Below are positions 18,445-30,645 of a stretch of DNA of 38,520 nt, piece by piece. Source of the stretch: Phaeoceros laevis (lineage: Eukaryota; Anthocerotophyta; Anthocerotopsida; Notothyladales); contig JBNGIQ010009319.1 of assembly GCA_049999765.1 (NCBI GenBank), positions 45,137 through 83,656 of the forward strand, written 5' to 3'. The translations under genes were made by a program, and so were the position numbers. Position 1 is the first letter of the stretch; every line of letters begins with the position of its first letter. The notes under the pieces were generated by a model, which saw only the letters and a list, made by a program, of their open reading frames with translations, had not been told where the DNA came from and searched no databases.

Positions 18445-21400
18445 NNNNNNNNNNNNNNNNNNNNNNNNNNNNNNNNNNNNNNNNNNNNNNNNNNNNNNNN
18501 NNNNNNNNNNNNNNNNNNNNNNNNNNNNNNNNNNNNNNNNNNNNCAAAAGTTGCTGCTTGAGCCAAGTCCGGAGCATCTTGCAACTCTTATTGTGAACCT
18601 CATCTTTCTTTGTCTCTTTCTCTGCCAAGCCTTGCTGAAGCAGATTGGGCGTCGCCGGACTCAGGCTCTCCCAGACAAGCCTACAGACGTCAATGGCCAG
18701 GACAAACCGCTCTCTCAGCTCCCACGTTCTGGTTTAGCTCACAAAACAGCCCTTGGTTGCTGCATTTTTCTTTCGGGGAGGAACTTTGCTCGGCTGCTAT
18801 GGATTCTTGTGTATGGTGCAAGATACGGAATTGTGAAGCCTCCGGAGATGCTTCCGGAAGTTGGATCGTCTGCAGTGCAAGTTGTTGCTTGGTTAGTGAT
18901 GACTCTAGCCACAGAGAGTACAGGAAGGGCAGGCAAAAGACGATATCCTGGTCTGTTGCGAGCCTGGTGGATCGTCTCTTGCCTGTTTGCCCTGGGGTCG
19001 CTTGGTCTCGACATCTACGCGCTTGTCGCAAGCCACGCTCGTATGGAGCTTAGAGTTGGTCTGGATATGATGTCGACTCCCGCGGTGTTGTTCCTCTGCG
19101 TCATTGGTATATATGGGCAGACTTCTGTCATTGATGAGAAGGAAGGCCTGCGTGAGCCTCTTCTTGGTACCTCAGAAGAAAAAGAAGCTCTGGAGGACCA
19201 GAAGGTGACCCCGTATAGCAACGCTGGCATCTTCAGCACAGCCACCATATCTTGGCTGAATCCCGTTCTGGCCGTAGGTGCGCGGAAGCCACTGGAAGCA
19301 GAAGATTTGCCTTCGCTTGCATCGGAGCATCGTTCAAAGACCAATTACCGCCTTCTGCAGAGCGCCTGGAATGACCTTAAACTGGAGGATCCGGAGTCAC
19401 GTCCTTCTCTAATTAGGGCCATCGCGAGGAGCTATTGGAAAGATGCGGCTCGCAATGCAGTCTTTGCAGGGACAAACTCGTGTGCAGCCTTTGTTGGCCC
19501 TTTCCTGATAAGTGATTTTGTGAACTTCTTAGGTGGACATCAGCGTTTTGTATACGAAGGCTACGTCCTGGCGTTCTGCTTCTTTGGCGCAAAGCTTTTA
19601 GAGTCACTGACTCAAAGGCAGTGGTACTTGGGTACAGAGCTGTTGGGCTTACGTGTTCGTTCAGCTTTAACTGGATTCGTGTACTGGAAGGGATTGAAAC
19701 TTTCCAGTGAGTCCAGGCAAAGTCACACGGCAGCCGAAATCATCAATTATATGGCTGTAGATGTTCCACGCATTGGAGACTTCGCCTGGTATCTGCACGA
19801 CATATGGATTTTGCCTTTACAGATTACTCTTGCGCTGGCAATTCTCTGCAGAAGCGTTGGAATTGCCACATTGGCAACTTTGGCTACCACTATCTTCGCC
19901 CTGACTGCAACAACACCTATTGGGAGAGTTATTGAGAGGTTTCAGGGCCGTCTAATGAAAGCGAAGGATGAGAGGATGAAAGCAACAGCAGAATGTTTAC
20001 GCAGCATGAGGACACTGAAATTGCACGCTTGGGAGAATCGATTTCTCGCAAAGGTAGAGCAGCTCCGAAAAGAGGAAAGCCATTGGCTTGCGAAGAGTTT
20101 GTACACTACGTGCGTAAACACTTTCATATTTTGGGCGACTCCGACCTTTGTATCAGTGTTCACATTTGCTACTTGCATATTCTTGGGAATCCCCCTAACT
20201 GCAGGCAGAGTACTGTCAGCTCTAGCTACCTTCAGGGTTCTGCAGGAGCCCCTCCGAAATTTTCCGGACCTCGTATCAACGATAGCACAGACCAAGGTGT
20301 CATTAAGTCGTATCTGGCATTTTCTTCAGGAGCCAGAGCTTAGATCTGATGCAGTAACAAGGATTCCAATCGACTTCAAAGTTGCTGAAGATGAACCAAC
20401 CAATCTGGCAATTCAAGTTGGTGAAGGAACATTCAGCTGGGACTCATCTTTTGAATCTTCTACACTTCGCAACGTGAATTTGAAACTCAAGATCGGAGAG
20501 CGAGTGGCTGTATGTGGAGTTGTTGGCTCTGGAAAGTCGAGTCTGCTATCCTGTCTCCTTGGCGAAATCCCAAAGATTTCTGGCACTGTAAGATATCTTG
20601 AGCTTCTTCCAACAAGTACAGAGCAGTCTGGTTAATGAGTAATTTGCGTTTTTTCATATGGTTCAAGTAATTGCATGGCTTGAAATGTGGGAAGGAGTTG
20701 TCTTCACTGGTTGCTTATAGCTAGTGTTCCAGTTTAGTTGAGAGCACATTAAGGTTTCTGTACTCTTGACATACTTTGATGACCCCCACAGCTACAACCT
20801 TTGTAAAGGTTAATGCTGCGTCATTCCATATCTTTCTGGTTGTGCCATCAACAACTGAATTAAGCTGTTTTTCAGGTCCGGGTACGAGGAAAGACAGCGT
20901 ATGTTGCACAAACTCCTTGGATCCAGAGTGGGTCTGTCCAGGACAACATTCTTTTTGGAAGCCCCATGGACGCTGCTAGATATGAGAGAGTTCTAGACGT
21001 TTGCCAGTTGAAGAAGGACTTGGAGCTTTTTACCCACGGGGATAGAACGGAGATTGGTGAACGTGGCATCAATTTAAGTGGGGGGCAAAAGCAACGAATC
21101 CAACTTGCTCGAGCGGTATACCAGGATGCCGACATTTACATTTTGGACGACCCTTTTAGTGCTCTTGATGCACAAACTAGCAGCCAGATTTTCAAGGTAT
21201 TTCAAAGTTTCTCAGCGGTCATTTCCACTTTGGTCATGATTAATAAATTTCCCGCTCACCTCACTACGACTTTCTGCGAAGTTTTTGGCTCAAGGTTATC
21301 GAAAGAAGTCCAGGAACTCACATCGTAGTTGTTTCTCCCATGTTGAAGGAATGCATACTTCAAGAATTGGCTTTGAAGACAGTTGTATTTATTACTCATC

Positions 21401-24400
21401 AGGTGGATTTCTTGCCTGTAGCTGATCAAATCCTGGTATGCCAACGCCACCCTTTCTTCGGGCACTTTGGTATTTGTGCTCTTGTCCGTTGTGATGTCTG
21501 CTGTGCATGTTGCTCTATGTGTATGGTTGCTGCCTGGTGGATTAAAATATTTTTTCACGTCAGGTTTTACGGGATGGAGAAATTGTGGAGTCTGGGAAGT
21601 ATGATGAGCTATTACAAGCAGGGACAGACTTCACTCTTCTGGTTGGTGCACACAATGAGGCTGTTGATGCAATGGATTCCATAGAAGCTCCACCCAAGGA
21701 AGAGGAGGAGGAAGATGAGTTATATCCAGCTGAAAGTATCACTTTAATTGCCCACAATGAAGAGGATGAGATTCAAAGTCCAAGGTGTAAAACAGATGAG
21801 TCTTTCAAGGAGAAACTTAGTGATGTTGTCGTGGATAGTAAGAAGAAGAAGAAGAAGGTCAAGAAGCTAGGTAAGGGCAAGAAATATCAGCTTGTTCAAG
21901 ATGAAGAGAGAGCACGTGGTAATGTAAACATGCAAGTGTACGTCTCCTACCTGACAGCAGTGTATGGAGGAGCACTGGTGCCACTTGTGTTATTCGCCAT
22001 GATAATGTTCCAGGTGCTTCAGATAGCGGGTAATTGGTGGATGGCTTGGGCCACACCTACTACTGAAGACGAACCCAGCAGGGTCAGCAACACCATCCTT
22101 ATTGGTGTTTACACGGCACTGGCCCTGGGTAGTGCACTATTCATTTTGATAAGGGCTGTGCTCGTTGCTACAGTGGGGCTTCTCACTGCTAATAAGTTTT
22201 TCATTAAGATGATACGCTCAATCTTCCGGGCTCCTATGTCTTTCTTCGACTCCACACCGACAGGCCGAATCCTAAATAGGGTGTGCTATCTCCAATTTGC
22301 AGTCTTGTCAGTTAGGTTCATGTTTTGTACAAGTTGAACATTTGAAGACTGCTGCGCCACTCTTGAGCACTACTGTGAATAGTTTATCTGATGAAAGATT
22401 GTTTCAACAGGCATCAACCGATCAGAGCTCCCTGGACTTGGAAGTTCACTCCAAGTTTCGCGCATTTGGATCCATGTCAGTTCAACTATTTGCTATTATA
22501 TTTGTAATGGCACAAGCCTCGCGGGCAGTTTTGGTTCTGTTCACTCCTGTGATTGTACTCTGTATACTTATACAGGTCCGTCAGTTCTTACTCTGGAAGT
22601 ATGTCTCGTGCTGTATGTTGTTTTGCTCCTCAGGAAGGTGTACACTCGGGTGCTAGCAAGGAGCACCATCCAGGAGACATGCTTTGTGGTGTGTTTTGTA
22701 CTGTGCTGTCCTGGTTACAAGTATTGATGTCTGAATGTATATTCTGTGCAGCGATACTACATAGCCTCAGCCAGAGAATTGGCACGACTTGTAGGCATCC
22801 AGAAGTCTCCAACCATTCACCACTATGGCGAATCTATTGCAGGAGCCGCAACAATACGGGGGTTTGGTCAACAGCAACGGTTCATGGCAACGAACTTAAA
22901 ATTGCTGGACCGCTATGGACAACCCTTGTTTCATAACTTCGCAGCAATAGAATGGCTTATTTTTCGCATGGAGCTACTTTCAGTAATGGTATTCGCTGTC
23001 ATGTTGTTACTGGTGGTGACCTTTCCTAGCTCAGTGGATGCAAGTGAGTACACCTTTTCACCATTTGCAGGTAGCAGCAGACCCGTTAATGTATTGGGCG
23101 GAGATCTACTACTTGGTAATTCTGATCCAATCTGAATGATTTCACAGGCATGGCGGGCCTTGCGGTAACTTATGGACTACAACTAAATTCAAGGCTATCG
23201 AAGTGGGTCTGGGAGCTTTGTAATCTGGAGAACAAGGTTATTGCTGTTGAAAGGATTCAACAATATAGTGACCTACCAAGTGAAGCTCCCCTGGTCATTG
23301 ATGAGAACCGCCCTCCGAAGGACTGGCCACTTGAGGGAGCGGTGGAACTCCGGAACTTAGAGGTAAGATGCCTGGGACTTTCTGTCCCATCTTCCGCATG
23401 GACATCGTAGTATGAGATGGTGGTGTGGTCTTGCATGAACAAAGTCACAGGCTAATGTCAATGGCTTGTTTGTAATCCTGTTGCCCACAGGTCCGGTACA
23501 GCTTGCATGCTCCTCTGGTTCTGCACGGAATCACTTGCAACTTTGCTGCTGGCACTAGGGTTGGCATTGTTGGACGCACTGGGTGTGGGAAATCAACACT
23601 CATTCAGGCCCTTTTTCGAATGGTTGAACCTGCTGGTGGAGAAATACTGATAGATGGACTAAATGTATGCACATTAGGCCTCCATGATCTGAGGTCAAAA
23701 TTGAGCATAATCCCGCAGGACCCTTTATTGTTTGAAGGAACAGTTCGAAGCAACTTGGATCCACTTGAGGATTTTTCAGACATTGAAGTATGGGAGGTTA
23801 GTGGAACTATTGCTGTTGTTTGTGTCTGAATGCGTCTTCTCCAGCTAGTCAGCCATTCCACGTCTGTCCCGTTTAATTTTAACTCGGGGCGCATCATGCC
23901 GCTATTTTGCTTGTTTTGGATGGAACAGTTTGTAGATGCTTCGGGGTCAGTTGAGCAAACTTGTTTGGGGCTATTGCAGGCTCTTGACAAGTGCCAGCTT
24001 GGAGCGATTGTGCGTGCCAAAGATGGAAAGCTTGATGCCCCAGGTATTGTAGTTGATGGCTGCATCGGGATGCATTGTGGATGGGAAAAGTTTTCACTAA
24101 GGTGTGACTTGTCATGAACTGTGCACAGTGAGCGAGAATGGGGATAACTGGAGTGTGGGACAGCGTCAACTCCTTTGTCTGGGCAGGACGTTATTGAAGC
24201 GAACACGTATTTTAGTATTGGATGAAGCTACTGCATCTGTGGACTCGACAACAGATAATGTGATGCAACGAACTATACGTGAAGAGTTCGTAGGTTGTAC
24301 AGTTATTACTGTGGCCCATCGCATCCCCACTGTCATTGACAGTGATCAAGTCCTGGTCTTAAGTGATGGTTTGATGCTGACCTTTCACCATGTCTCGTGT

Positions 24401-24656
24401 TTCCCAATAAGATGTGATGTGCTGATCTAAACTTATGTTTTCTTCAGCTGTCCGATCACATCCGTAGACTGTTTTCTAACTATTTTGGAATTGAACATTC
24501 TCAGGACGGGTTGCTGATTTTGATACACCTGCAAAGCTTTTGGAGAACAGGTTTTCCATGTTATCGGTGCTTGTGAACGAGTACTGTTCAAGGGCAGCGA
24601 ACTTGTGTGACCTTGCTGCCTCTGGCCGGTTAGCAACAAATGGTGATGCTTTCTGA
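18434..24656 (+). CDS. ABCC: ABC transporter subfamily C (MRP-type), full-length with TMD0
   Basis: Eleven exons join in phase: (18434 or hidden)-20587, 20876-21196, 21349-21435, 21564-22280, 22411-22575, 22752-23043, 23148-23362, 23491-23796, 23980-24043, 24129-24368, 24505-24656; about 1570 aa if the gap length is true. TMD0 and TMD1 fill exon 1 ([20 protein letters not shown] is an ABCC block). NBD1: Walker [11 protein letters not shown]-loop [10 protein letters not shown], signature [14 protein letters not shown], Walker [14 protein letters not shown]. The linker has an EEEEEDE run and a Lys run, then TMD2. NBD2: Walker [19 protein letters not shown], signature [14 protein letters not shown], Walker [15 protein letters not shown]-loop VAHRIPT. 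All catalytic motifs are intact. Plant ABCCs export conjugates, folates, phytochelatins or inositol phosphates; the substrate here is unknown. The true start is hidden: the ATG at 18434 merely shares frame across a placeholder gap. Confidence 0.92.
18445..18544. other. Assembly gap (100 N) at the ABCC N-terminus
   Basis: Exactly 100 N. The open frame is certain only from 18545 ([11 protein letters not shown]...). About 20-40 N-terminal residues are probably lost. Confidence 0.95.
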
Positions 24657-25172
24657 AGCTGAAAACATACACTTGCTTGTGGATGTGGGAATTGCAACAG
24701 CCCCGTCTTTAGGCTAGTATTTCAAGGTTTGTTACACTGTCTCTGAGCTGGCGGGCTGTTGCACTTTCAGTTTTTCCAGTGGTTGTAACAGCGTGTGGTC
24801 ATGTGTGTTTTGGCAGATTTGGAAGAGTAGCACATCTACATGTTCTACAGGAATAGGTTCAGAGGATGTCTCCCGAGGCCTGTTGAAGCTCTAGAATCAG
24901 TAGCCCGAAGCATTGGTGCGGAAGAGGACTTAACTGTCATGCCTGCCTGCTGCTGAGGTTTGGAACACAGTTTGTACCAAAAATATGTTGACATTGTGAA
25001 CACTGCTGGCGTGCTTAATCTGGTATGCCAATTGCCATACCTTCAAACTCCCAGTGGAACATCAGTCAAGCTGTGGTCTACTCAAATCGGTTTCCATTGC
25101 TGGCATATCCTAGAGTTCATGCAACTAAGTCAGTAAAGTAGTAATCATGTCCATTCCTAGATGTACAAATCG
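24657..25172. other. Intergenic between convergent ABCC and armadillo genes
   Basis: Should contain both 3' UTRs. No frame or repeat of note seen. Confidence 0.5.
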
Positions 25173-28100
25173 TTAAGGGAGACCACTTTTACATCCGGCC
25201 TCTCTGCGCCTCGTCCACAATGTTCGAAGGCTTAATAGTATATTTATCCCTTTCCGTTCAGGTTTGGGCGGCCCTTCATTGCGTCCATCTTTGCTACTTT
25301 TCTTCCTTCCAGGAGTTCTGGGTTTGCATCTTTGGTCAGGGCCTCCACTGTTTTGATCGCTGTTTTGGGCCGATCCCAACCCACCACTGAAGGAGGTTCC
25401 CCTCCTCTTTGAGCTCCCAGAGGATTCCTTTGTCTGCTTCTGATTCAAGTCGGCTGTAGAAGTGTCATTAGCCGCCGAGGAAGCAGGAACCTCTCCTAAA
25501 CTCTGTGTCGTTGAGCTTGCTTTGAGAGTACTAGAACTGGTTGTCTCGTCACGGAGCCAGGTCTCGTCATCTGCAGATGCCTCCTCTTCAATTGCGGAGG
25601 CAACCACCTCTACAGCCGCTGCAACCTGTTGCACGCATTTCAGGCAGGTCAGCACACCTGCAGAAGAATAAGAACTTTTCTAAGTGAACTGACACGCCAC
25701 CTCCACAGCATAATTGTGCAAATCTAACCTCAGCCTCCTTCACTTTGCTTGCTAGCTCCTCTACCCCACTAAGAGATGTGGCCCTCCTGCGACGAGGTTT
25801 GGTCCCGGACTCCACCAAAGCCACACCTTCCAGGCTTCGGTGGTTCTTCAACATCTCCAGAAGCCTAGATGCTCTCTCCTGGGCCTTCTGGCTCCCCACA
25901 AGGGCCATTTCCACAAGAGACGGCAAAACGCCTTGTGCACCAATCGTTTTCTGCCGAAACCCAGGCTCAGAACAGAGAGACAGAAGGATTCCAGCTGCTT
26001 GCTCCTTGGATCCTGAAGACCCAACCTGCAAGTCCATGACAAACGAAAAGTGCAATCAATCACTACCGATAACACAGGCTCGTCAAACATGAGGACGATC
26101 TGAGACGTTGTCCTTACTTTCAGTATCTGGAGTAGCAAGGAGAAAGTCTCTGGAGCTGATGCTATAGCTTCCCGACCTTCCGGCGTACTGTACAAGTGGC
26201 CCAACAGAAGAACACCCTTGTCTGCTGTCTCCATGGAGTCTCGTTGCACAAGCATGTACAGAGGCGGGATGGCACCTGCAAGAATTATCTTGGGACGATT
26301 TGGCTTGAAGATGGATAGATTGAGCAGTGCCCGACAAGCATCTGAGCGGCCCTGTGTCGTCCCGTTCTTCAAGATGTCGACAAGAAGAGGGATGGCATTC
26401 TCAAGGTGAGGCTTCAAGTGGTCGGAGGCAGCTAGTGACAGCATGACAGCTGTGGCGCTTTCTCGGAGGGAAATAGATGATTCTGGTCTAAGCAGGTCTA
26501 TCAGCATTGGCACCCCACCTTCTTCATAGATGGCCATCTTGTTCCTGTTGGTCAAGAAGGTTGGAAAGGTGTGAGAACCCTCCTGAATGAGGGTAGCTCT
26601 GAATGACATAGAACGACCACAGCTTCGTCATCGCACACGTACCTCGTGGAGCCTATGGCCAAGTTCAGTAGAGCCAACGCTGCTGTGTGCCTTGTTCCCA
26701 TCTCATGGTCCGGCATAAGTAGTCTTAATAACGGTGGAATAGCACCTGCCTCACTCAGCGCTTTCCGAGCAAGTTCTGAGTGCTTTGCAGCAGATCTGAC
26801 TTCTCGAGCTACAGGTTGTGGTGTGATGAGTCCCATTTCGGCTTGACGCAACCTCTCCACAATGCTGGCATACTCATAGGTGTCGTCTTCAGCATCGAGG
26901 CACGCAACACTGGTGCCATTTGAGTCATGATCAGATGCATCAAAGTTCCGGACCCGAAGCTTGCCAAAAATCTGGGCGTTCTCCAAAAGCTCCTCAGCTA
27001 GTTCAGCAGCTGGAGATTTACTCTTCTTGTACAGCAGGTGAGAAGCAGATGCTGCTGTCGAACCACTGCTCAGGTACTCCTGGATGGTAGCTATGCTTGT
27101 GGTGTCCATGGACGTATCTGGAGCACTGCCCGTGTCTGTTCGGTCACAACAGAATGAGGTGGTTATGACTGATACTACGAACACTAAGCCAAGGAGGAGG
27201 AAGGCGTTGTAATATCACACCTGTGAACGTATCTTGGTCGTCCTCTCTCCTCGAAGGTCTTGGGGGCAAGGATCGGGATGCCTGCAGCTGAAGCCAGCCC
27301 GTGATATAATCTTCATCCTTCAACCGCCGAGTTGCAAGCCCAATGTCGGAACGTGTAGTCCCAAGGGCAGGGGCAGAAGGCTTATTGCTGACACTACTTC
27401 CTATGGAGCTGAAAGACCAGCGAGAGCCCGCATCAGACAGCAAATCGTGATCCCCTGATACTGGCTCAAAGTACTGGATCTTCTTTGTTGTTCTCCTGGA
27501 TACCCCCCTTGTCCAAGTAACATCTGTTTTGCCAGCATCTGAGGCTAGTCCAGACCGACTGCCATTGCTTCTGAAATCAGTGTCATCACCCCAAATAACA
27601 AGGTGTCCATCTTGGGACCCGCCGGACATGGCTTCCACAAAACTGTGCTCTACATGCCCCCGACCTTGTGTTGGAGAAACATCACCAGTCTTCAGTTTGG
27701 AGGGACCAGCTCCTGTAAGCTGACGCGTACTGTCACTCCCAACCCGTGGTGAACCGTCGTCGCCAAAGTATCGGCCCCTACTCGCAGCCTGCCTAGCTTC
27801 ACTCGCATCCATCCCCTGAGCCAATCTCGCTAGAGATACAACAGACCTATCTCGAGCAAAGTCCACATCCTCTTGAGCCACACAGGAAGATGCTATTGAA
27901 ACAGGTAGCTCACTGGAAGGCATCTCCCAACCTATGACAGACAGCAATTTAGAACCTCGCTTGTGTTTCAAATCCACAGCCTGGGAGGTCTCAGATTTCA
28001 CGAGTAGCTAAATGCAAACAATCTTGAGCAGAAGAGACTCACTGGCGTATTGGAACGCCTTAACGCCACACGTCTGTGGGGACATCCGAGGGCCATACTC

Positions 28101-28381
28101 CACACCTCCAAATCGTTCTCCTCTCTGAGCGAGGCAGTCTGCCTGCAAATAGATTCCTGCCTCTTCCTGATCCCGCGCAGGTACGGCCACCAGCTCCCGC
28201 CAACTGCTTCTCCTCCCTCTAATCCCAGTTCCAAGTCCAGACGTACAGTGCGGTCACCAGGCTGCGTCCTGCTGTGCACCGATCCACGGCCCTGCAACCT
28301 CAGGCCAGTCATGAGGGGCACATGCTGACCACCTGCACAGTGTGCCGCATAAGCAAAGCGCTGTCGGACGAGGAGAACCAC
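25173..28381 (-). CDS. Armadillo-repeat protein (At2g25130/At4g31890-like)
   Basis: Six exons join in phase to 931 aa if the ATG at 28381 is used: 28381-28043, 28007-27221, 27135-26643, 26544-26118, 26025-25729, 25625-25173. A later in-frame ATG at 28312 would give 908 aa. The N-terminal 400 or so residues are Ser/Arg/Gly-rich and probably disordered. Armadillo repeats follow, with cores AGAIPPLLRLLM, TAALALLNLAIGS, EEGGVPMLIDLLR, ACRALLNLSIFKPNR, GVLLLGHLYSTPEGREAI and LVGSQKAQERASRLLEMLK, an order like the At2g25130 family. No U-box was found. The C-terminal 150 residues are Ser/Thr/Lys-rich. Function in plants is not settled; armadillo folds bind partner proteins. It lies head-to-head with the DUF2064 gene. 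The first exon rests mainly on splice phase. Confidence 0.82.
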
Positions 28382-28621
28382 AGGCCTGGAAGTGCGCTAA
28401 GTCAATGCTACCCGGCGCTTAATGTAAGCATCCCTCGTCGAGTGCCGTGACTGCCGTCACCATAGTCGATATGTGCACGAGGGGGAGTAACTGGGATTCA
28501 CTTGCCACTGTGCAAGGTGGGATGCAATCATACAGATCCAAGTTCTAAACTGTGGATTTGAATGTTCTTCGTTTCTAGTCTTTTCGGCGGGTTCTTGGAG
28601 CTCACCCTTTCCACGTCTGCA
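28382..28621. promoter_or_regulatory. Short shared (bidirectional) promoter interval
   Basis: The armadillo gene (-) and the DUF2064 gene (+) start only about 240 bp apart (180 bp if the DUF2064 frame begins at the upstream in-frame ATG at 28562). Both core promoters and 5' UTRs must fit here, or the UTRs overlap. No TATA box stands out. Confidence 0.5.
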
Positions 28622-29787
28622 ATGGCTGAGGGATCCGGGATTGCCAGGATGAAGGCCCTCATCATCTTCGTCCGGCTGCCGGTGGCAGGAAAGGTGAAGG
28701 CGCGGCTGGCTAGCCATGTAGGTCTTCAGGCAGCCAACGATTTCTATCGAGCTTGCGCTGAGCACACCATCAGAGAGTCGGCAAGGTGAAGTATTTGCTG
28801 TTTTTAGGTAACTTGGTGCAGGTTTTTGATCCGGGTCCTCACAGTCGTTAACCATCACAGATGCGAAGGAATAGCTCGGTTCATCTTCTTTGCAGAGTGT
28901 GGCAACCAAGAAAAGGTTCAGGCATGGATGGACAACATGAACCAGCACTCTCTTGAAGTGCGGCCTCAGGTGTGTTGCTAGAGGTGGGTTGTCCTCTGCT
29001 TCCTGCTTCGTGTGTTACTCTATCGTGTGCAATTGCCAACCTGCTGATGATAGAGACATCAATGGTGGCAGCTCAGTCAAGCTCTTCAGATCCGGGTCAA
29101 AGAATGTCGGATGCGTTCCAAGCTGTGTTTGAGTGGGGAGCCGCTCAGGTATGCCCATGCAAGGTCAGGAGTTGCAAAGCAATGGGCCAGCCCGAAAACT
29201 GAAAAGGCAGGGTATCCTACATGTGCAGGCAGTTCTGATCAGCTCCGACTCTCCTGACATGAATGCTCAAGTGATCACAGACACCTTCACTTCCTTGGAA
29301 TCCAACGACGTAAGCTCTAAAAGTGCATGCATGTTCCTGGTTGCATCAATCATGAACTACACATCCGCTGACTGCAGACTCTGTACAGGTTGTGCTAGGT
29401 CCTGCTCAAGACGGTGGCTTCTCTCTGCTAGGTCTGACCTCGCACCATCCATCCCTGTTCCAGGTTTGCCCCGTCTGCTCGTCTCCTGTTACTAGTTGCT
29501 CAGTTGCTCTCCCACACCCACCCTCTTAAGAGTGCTTCCATCATCAGGCAATTCCTTGGAAGACAGACAAGGTGCTGCAACGCTCTTTGGACGCAGCCAG
29601 GGCAGAGAATCTCAAGGTCTCTCTCCGTCCGACTCTGTACACGATGGGCACCTTCGAGGATCTGCAGGAGTGGGTGGAGCTGCCAACCAGCACTCACAAC
29701 CCACTTTATCCCCTTGCTGCCAACATCCTGCAGGAAAGCATATCTCTTATGGCTGCTCTGGCTGAGACTGGCTACACTCTGGGATGA
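28622..29787 (+). CDS. DUF2064 (TIGR04282-type) GT-A nucleotidyl/glycosyl transferase
   Basis: Six exons join in phase to 251 aa: 28622-28785, 28861-28969, 29077-29148, 29229-29309, 29389-29463, 29533-29787. Family landmarks: ALIIFVRLPVAGKVKARLA at the start (GT-A P-loop-like region with the KxRLA motif), MSDAFQAVFEWGAAQAVLI, then SSDSPDM, VVLGPAQDGGFSLLGL (GPxxDGGF/Y), PWKTDKVL, and a TMGTFEDLQEW C-terminal block. The family belongs to the nucleotide-diphospho-sugar transferase fold; in bacteria it is called rSAM/selenodomain-associated transferase 1 and its substrate is unknown. Introns show it is a true nuclear gene. No clear targeting peptide unless translation begins at 28562, which adds a hydrophobic 20-residue N-terminus (FFVSSLFGGFLELTLSTSA). 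Confidence 0.87.
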
Positions 29788-30645
29788 CAAAGCATCAACA
29801 GTAGAAGAAGGAAGAGATTTTGGCTTGCTGTAGCACCTCATACTTCCTACATGTTTCTGCACCCCCGACCCCCCGTACAGGTAGTGCCACAGTGCTACAA
29901 TCTTCGGTTCAGGTGCTACCCGGAGGGTCCCAGGAACAGAAGTTCCACTGTCCTAGCTTTCCTCATCGATCCTCACTTTTCCAGCTCAGTGTGGATTCTG
30001 GAAACAGGAGAAAGGAAGAAATCAAGGAATTTTAGGGTCGAAAGAGAGGACGATCACTGGTCATACCACAGGTTAGTTCGAACGGTCCGTCCTCCAAGGC
30101 ACGTCCAGTGAACTTTTACTGCGGTTGGAGGTGACGTGAACTTGAGCTTCTTCAATGTAAACTATCTGTAGTGGGTTGAACTTGAAGTGTACGGCAGCAG
30201 TGGATGAGATTAGAACTCGATGCAGCCTGGGGACCATAGTCACTTGCCGGCGGAGAGGGCACATAGCATTGTGGGTGCCAGCTTTCCCGCTCTGGAGGGC
30301 CCCGCGGCGCCTTAAAAAGCCCACCCCTCTACCCGGCAGATTTCAAACCTCCCCCGTCTACCGGGAAAGGTACACTGAACGAACAAGGCAGGGCTTTCCG
30401 GTGTGAGCGGGGTCCGTTCGGCCCCGGTTAACTTTGAACTGACCTGCGGTTGGGCTGCCCTAGCTGCGCGGCCTGCGCCGCAACGTAAGTAGTTTAGCTA
30501 GCCCTCCTTTTGCTCCACCTCCTACCTCCAGTGCTCTTCCTCCCACCACCGCTCTCTTGCGGCCGAGCTCCTGCTGTGTGTGCCTATCTCGGCTCTGTGA
30601 GGGCTGCCAGGCTTGCGCCTTGCGAGGAGGAAGAAGGCTGCAACC
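29788..30645. other. Intergenic: DUF2064 3' side and importin alpha promoter
   Basis: No gene is supported. A GC-rich stretch around 30240-30480 contains ccttaaaaag (about 30310), a possible weak TATA-like element of importin alpha, about 335 bp before its ATG. The 5' UTR is probably the C/T-rich region 30500-30600. Confidence 0.4.

Noticed and set aside
25173-28381. Plant U-box E3 ligase (PUB) identity for the armadillo protein
   Set aside because: Armadillo repeats are clear, but no U-box core was seen in any exon. The repeat order resembles At2g25130-like proteins instead.
30060-30100. Possible tRNA T-arm (ggttagttcgaac)
   Set aside because: No acceptor, D-arm or anticodon arm could be folded around it.
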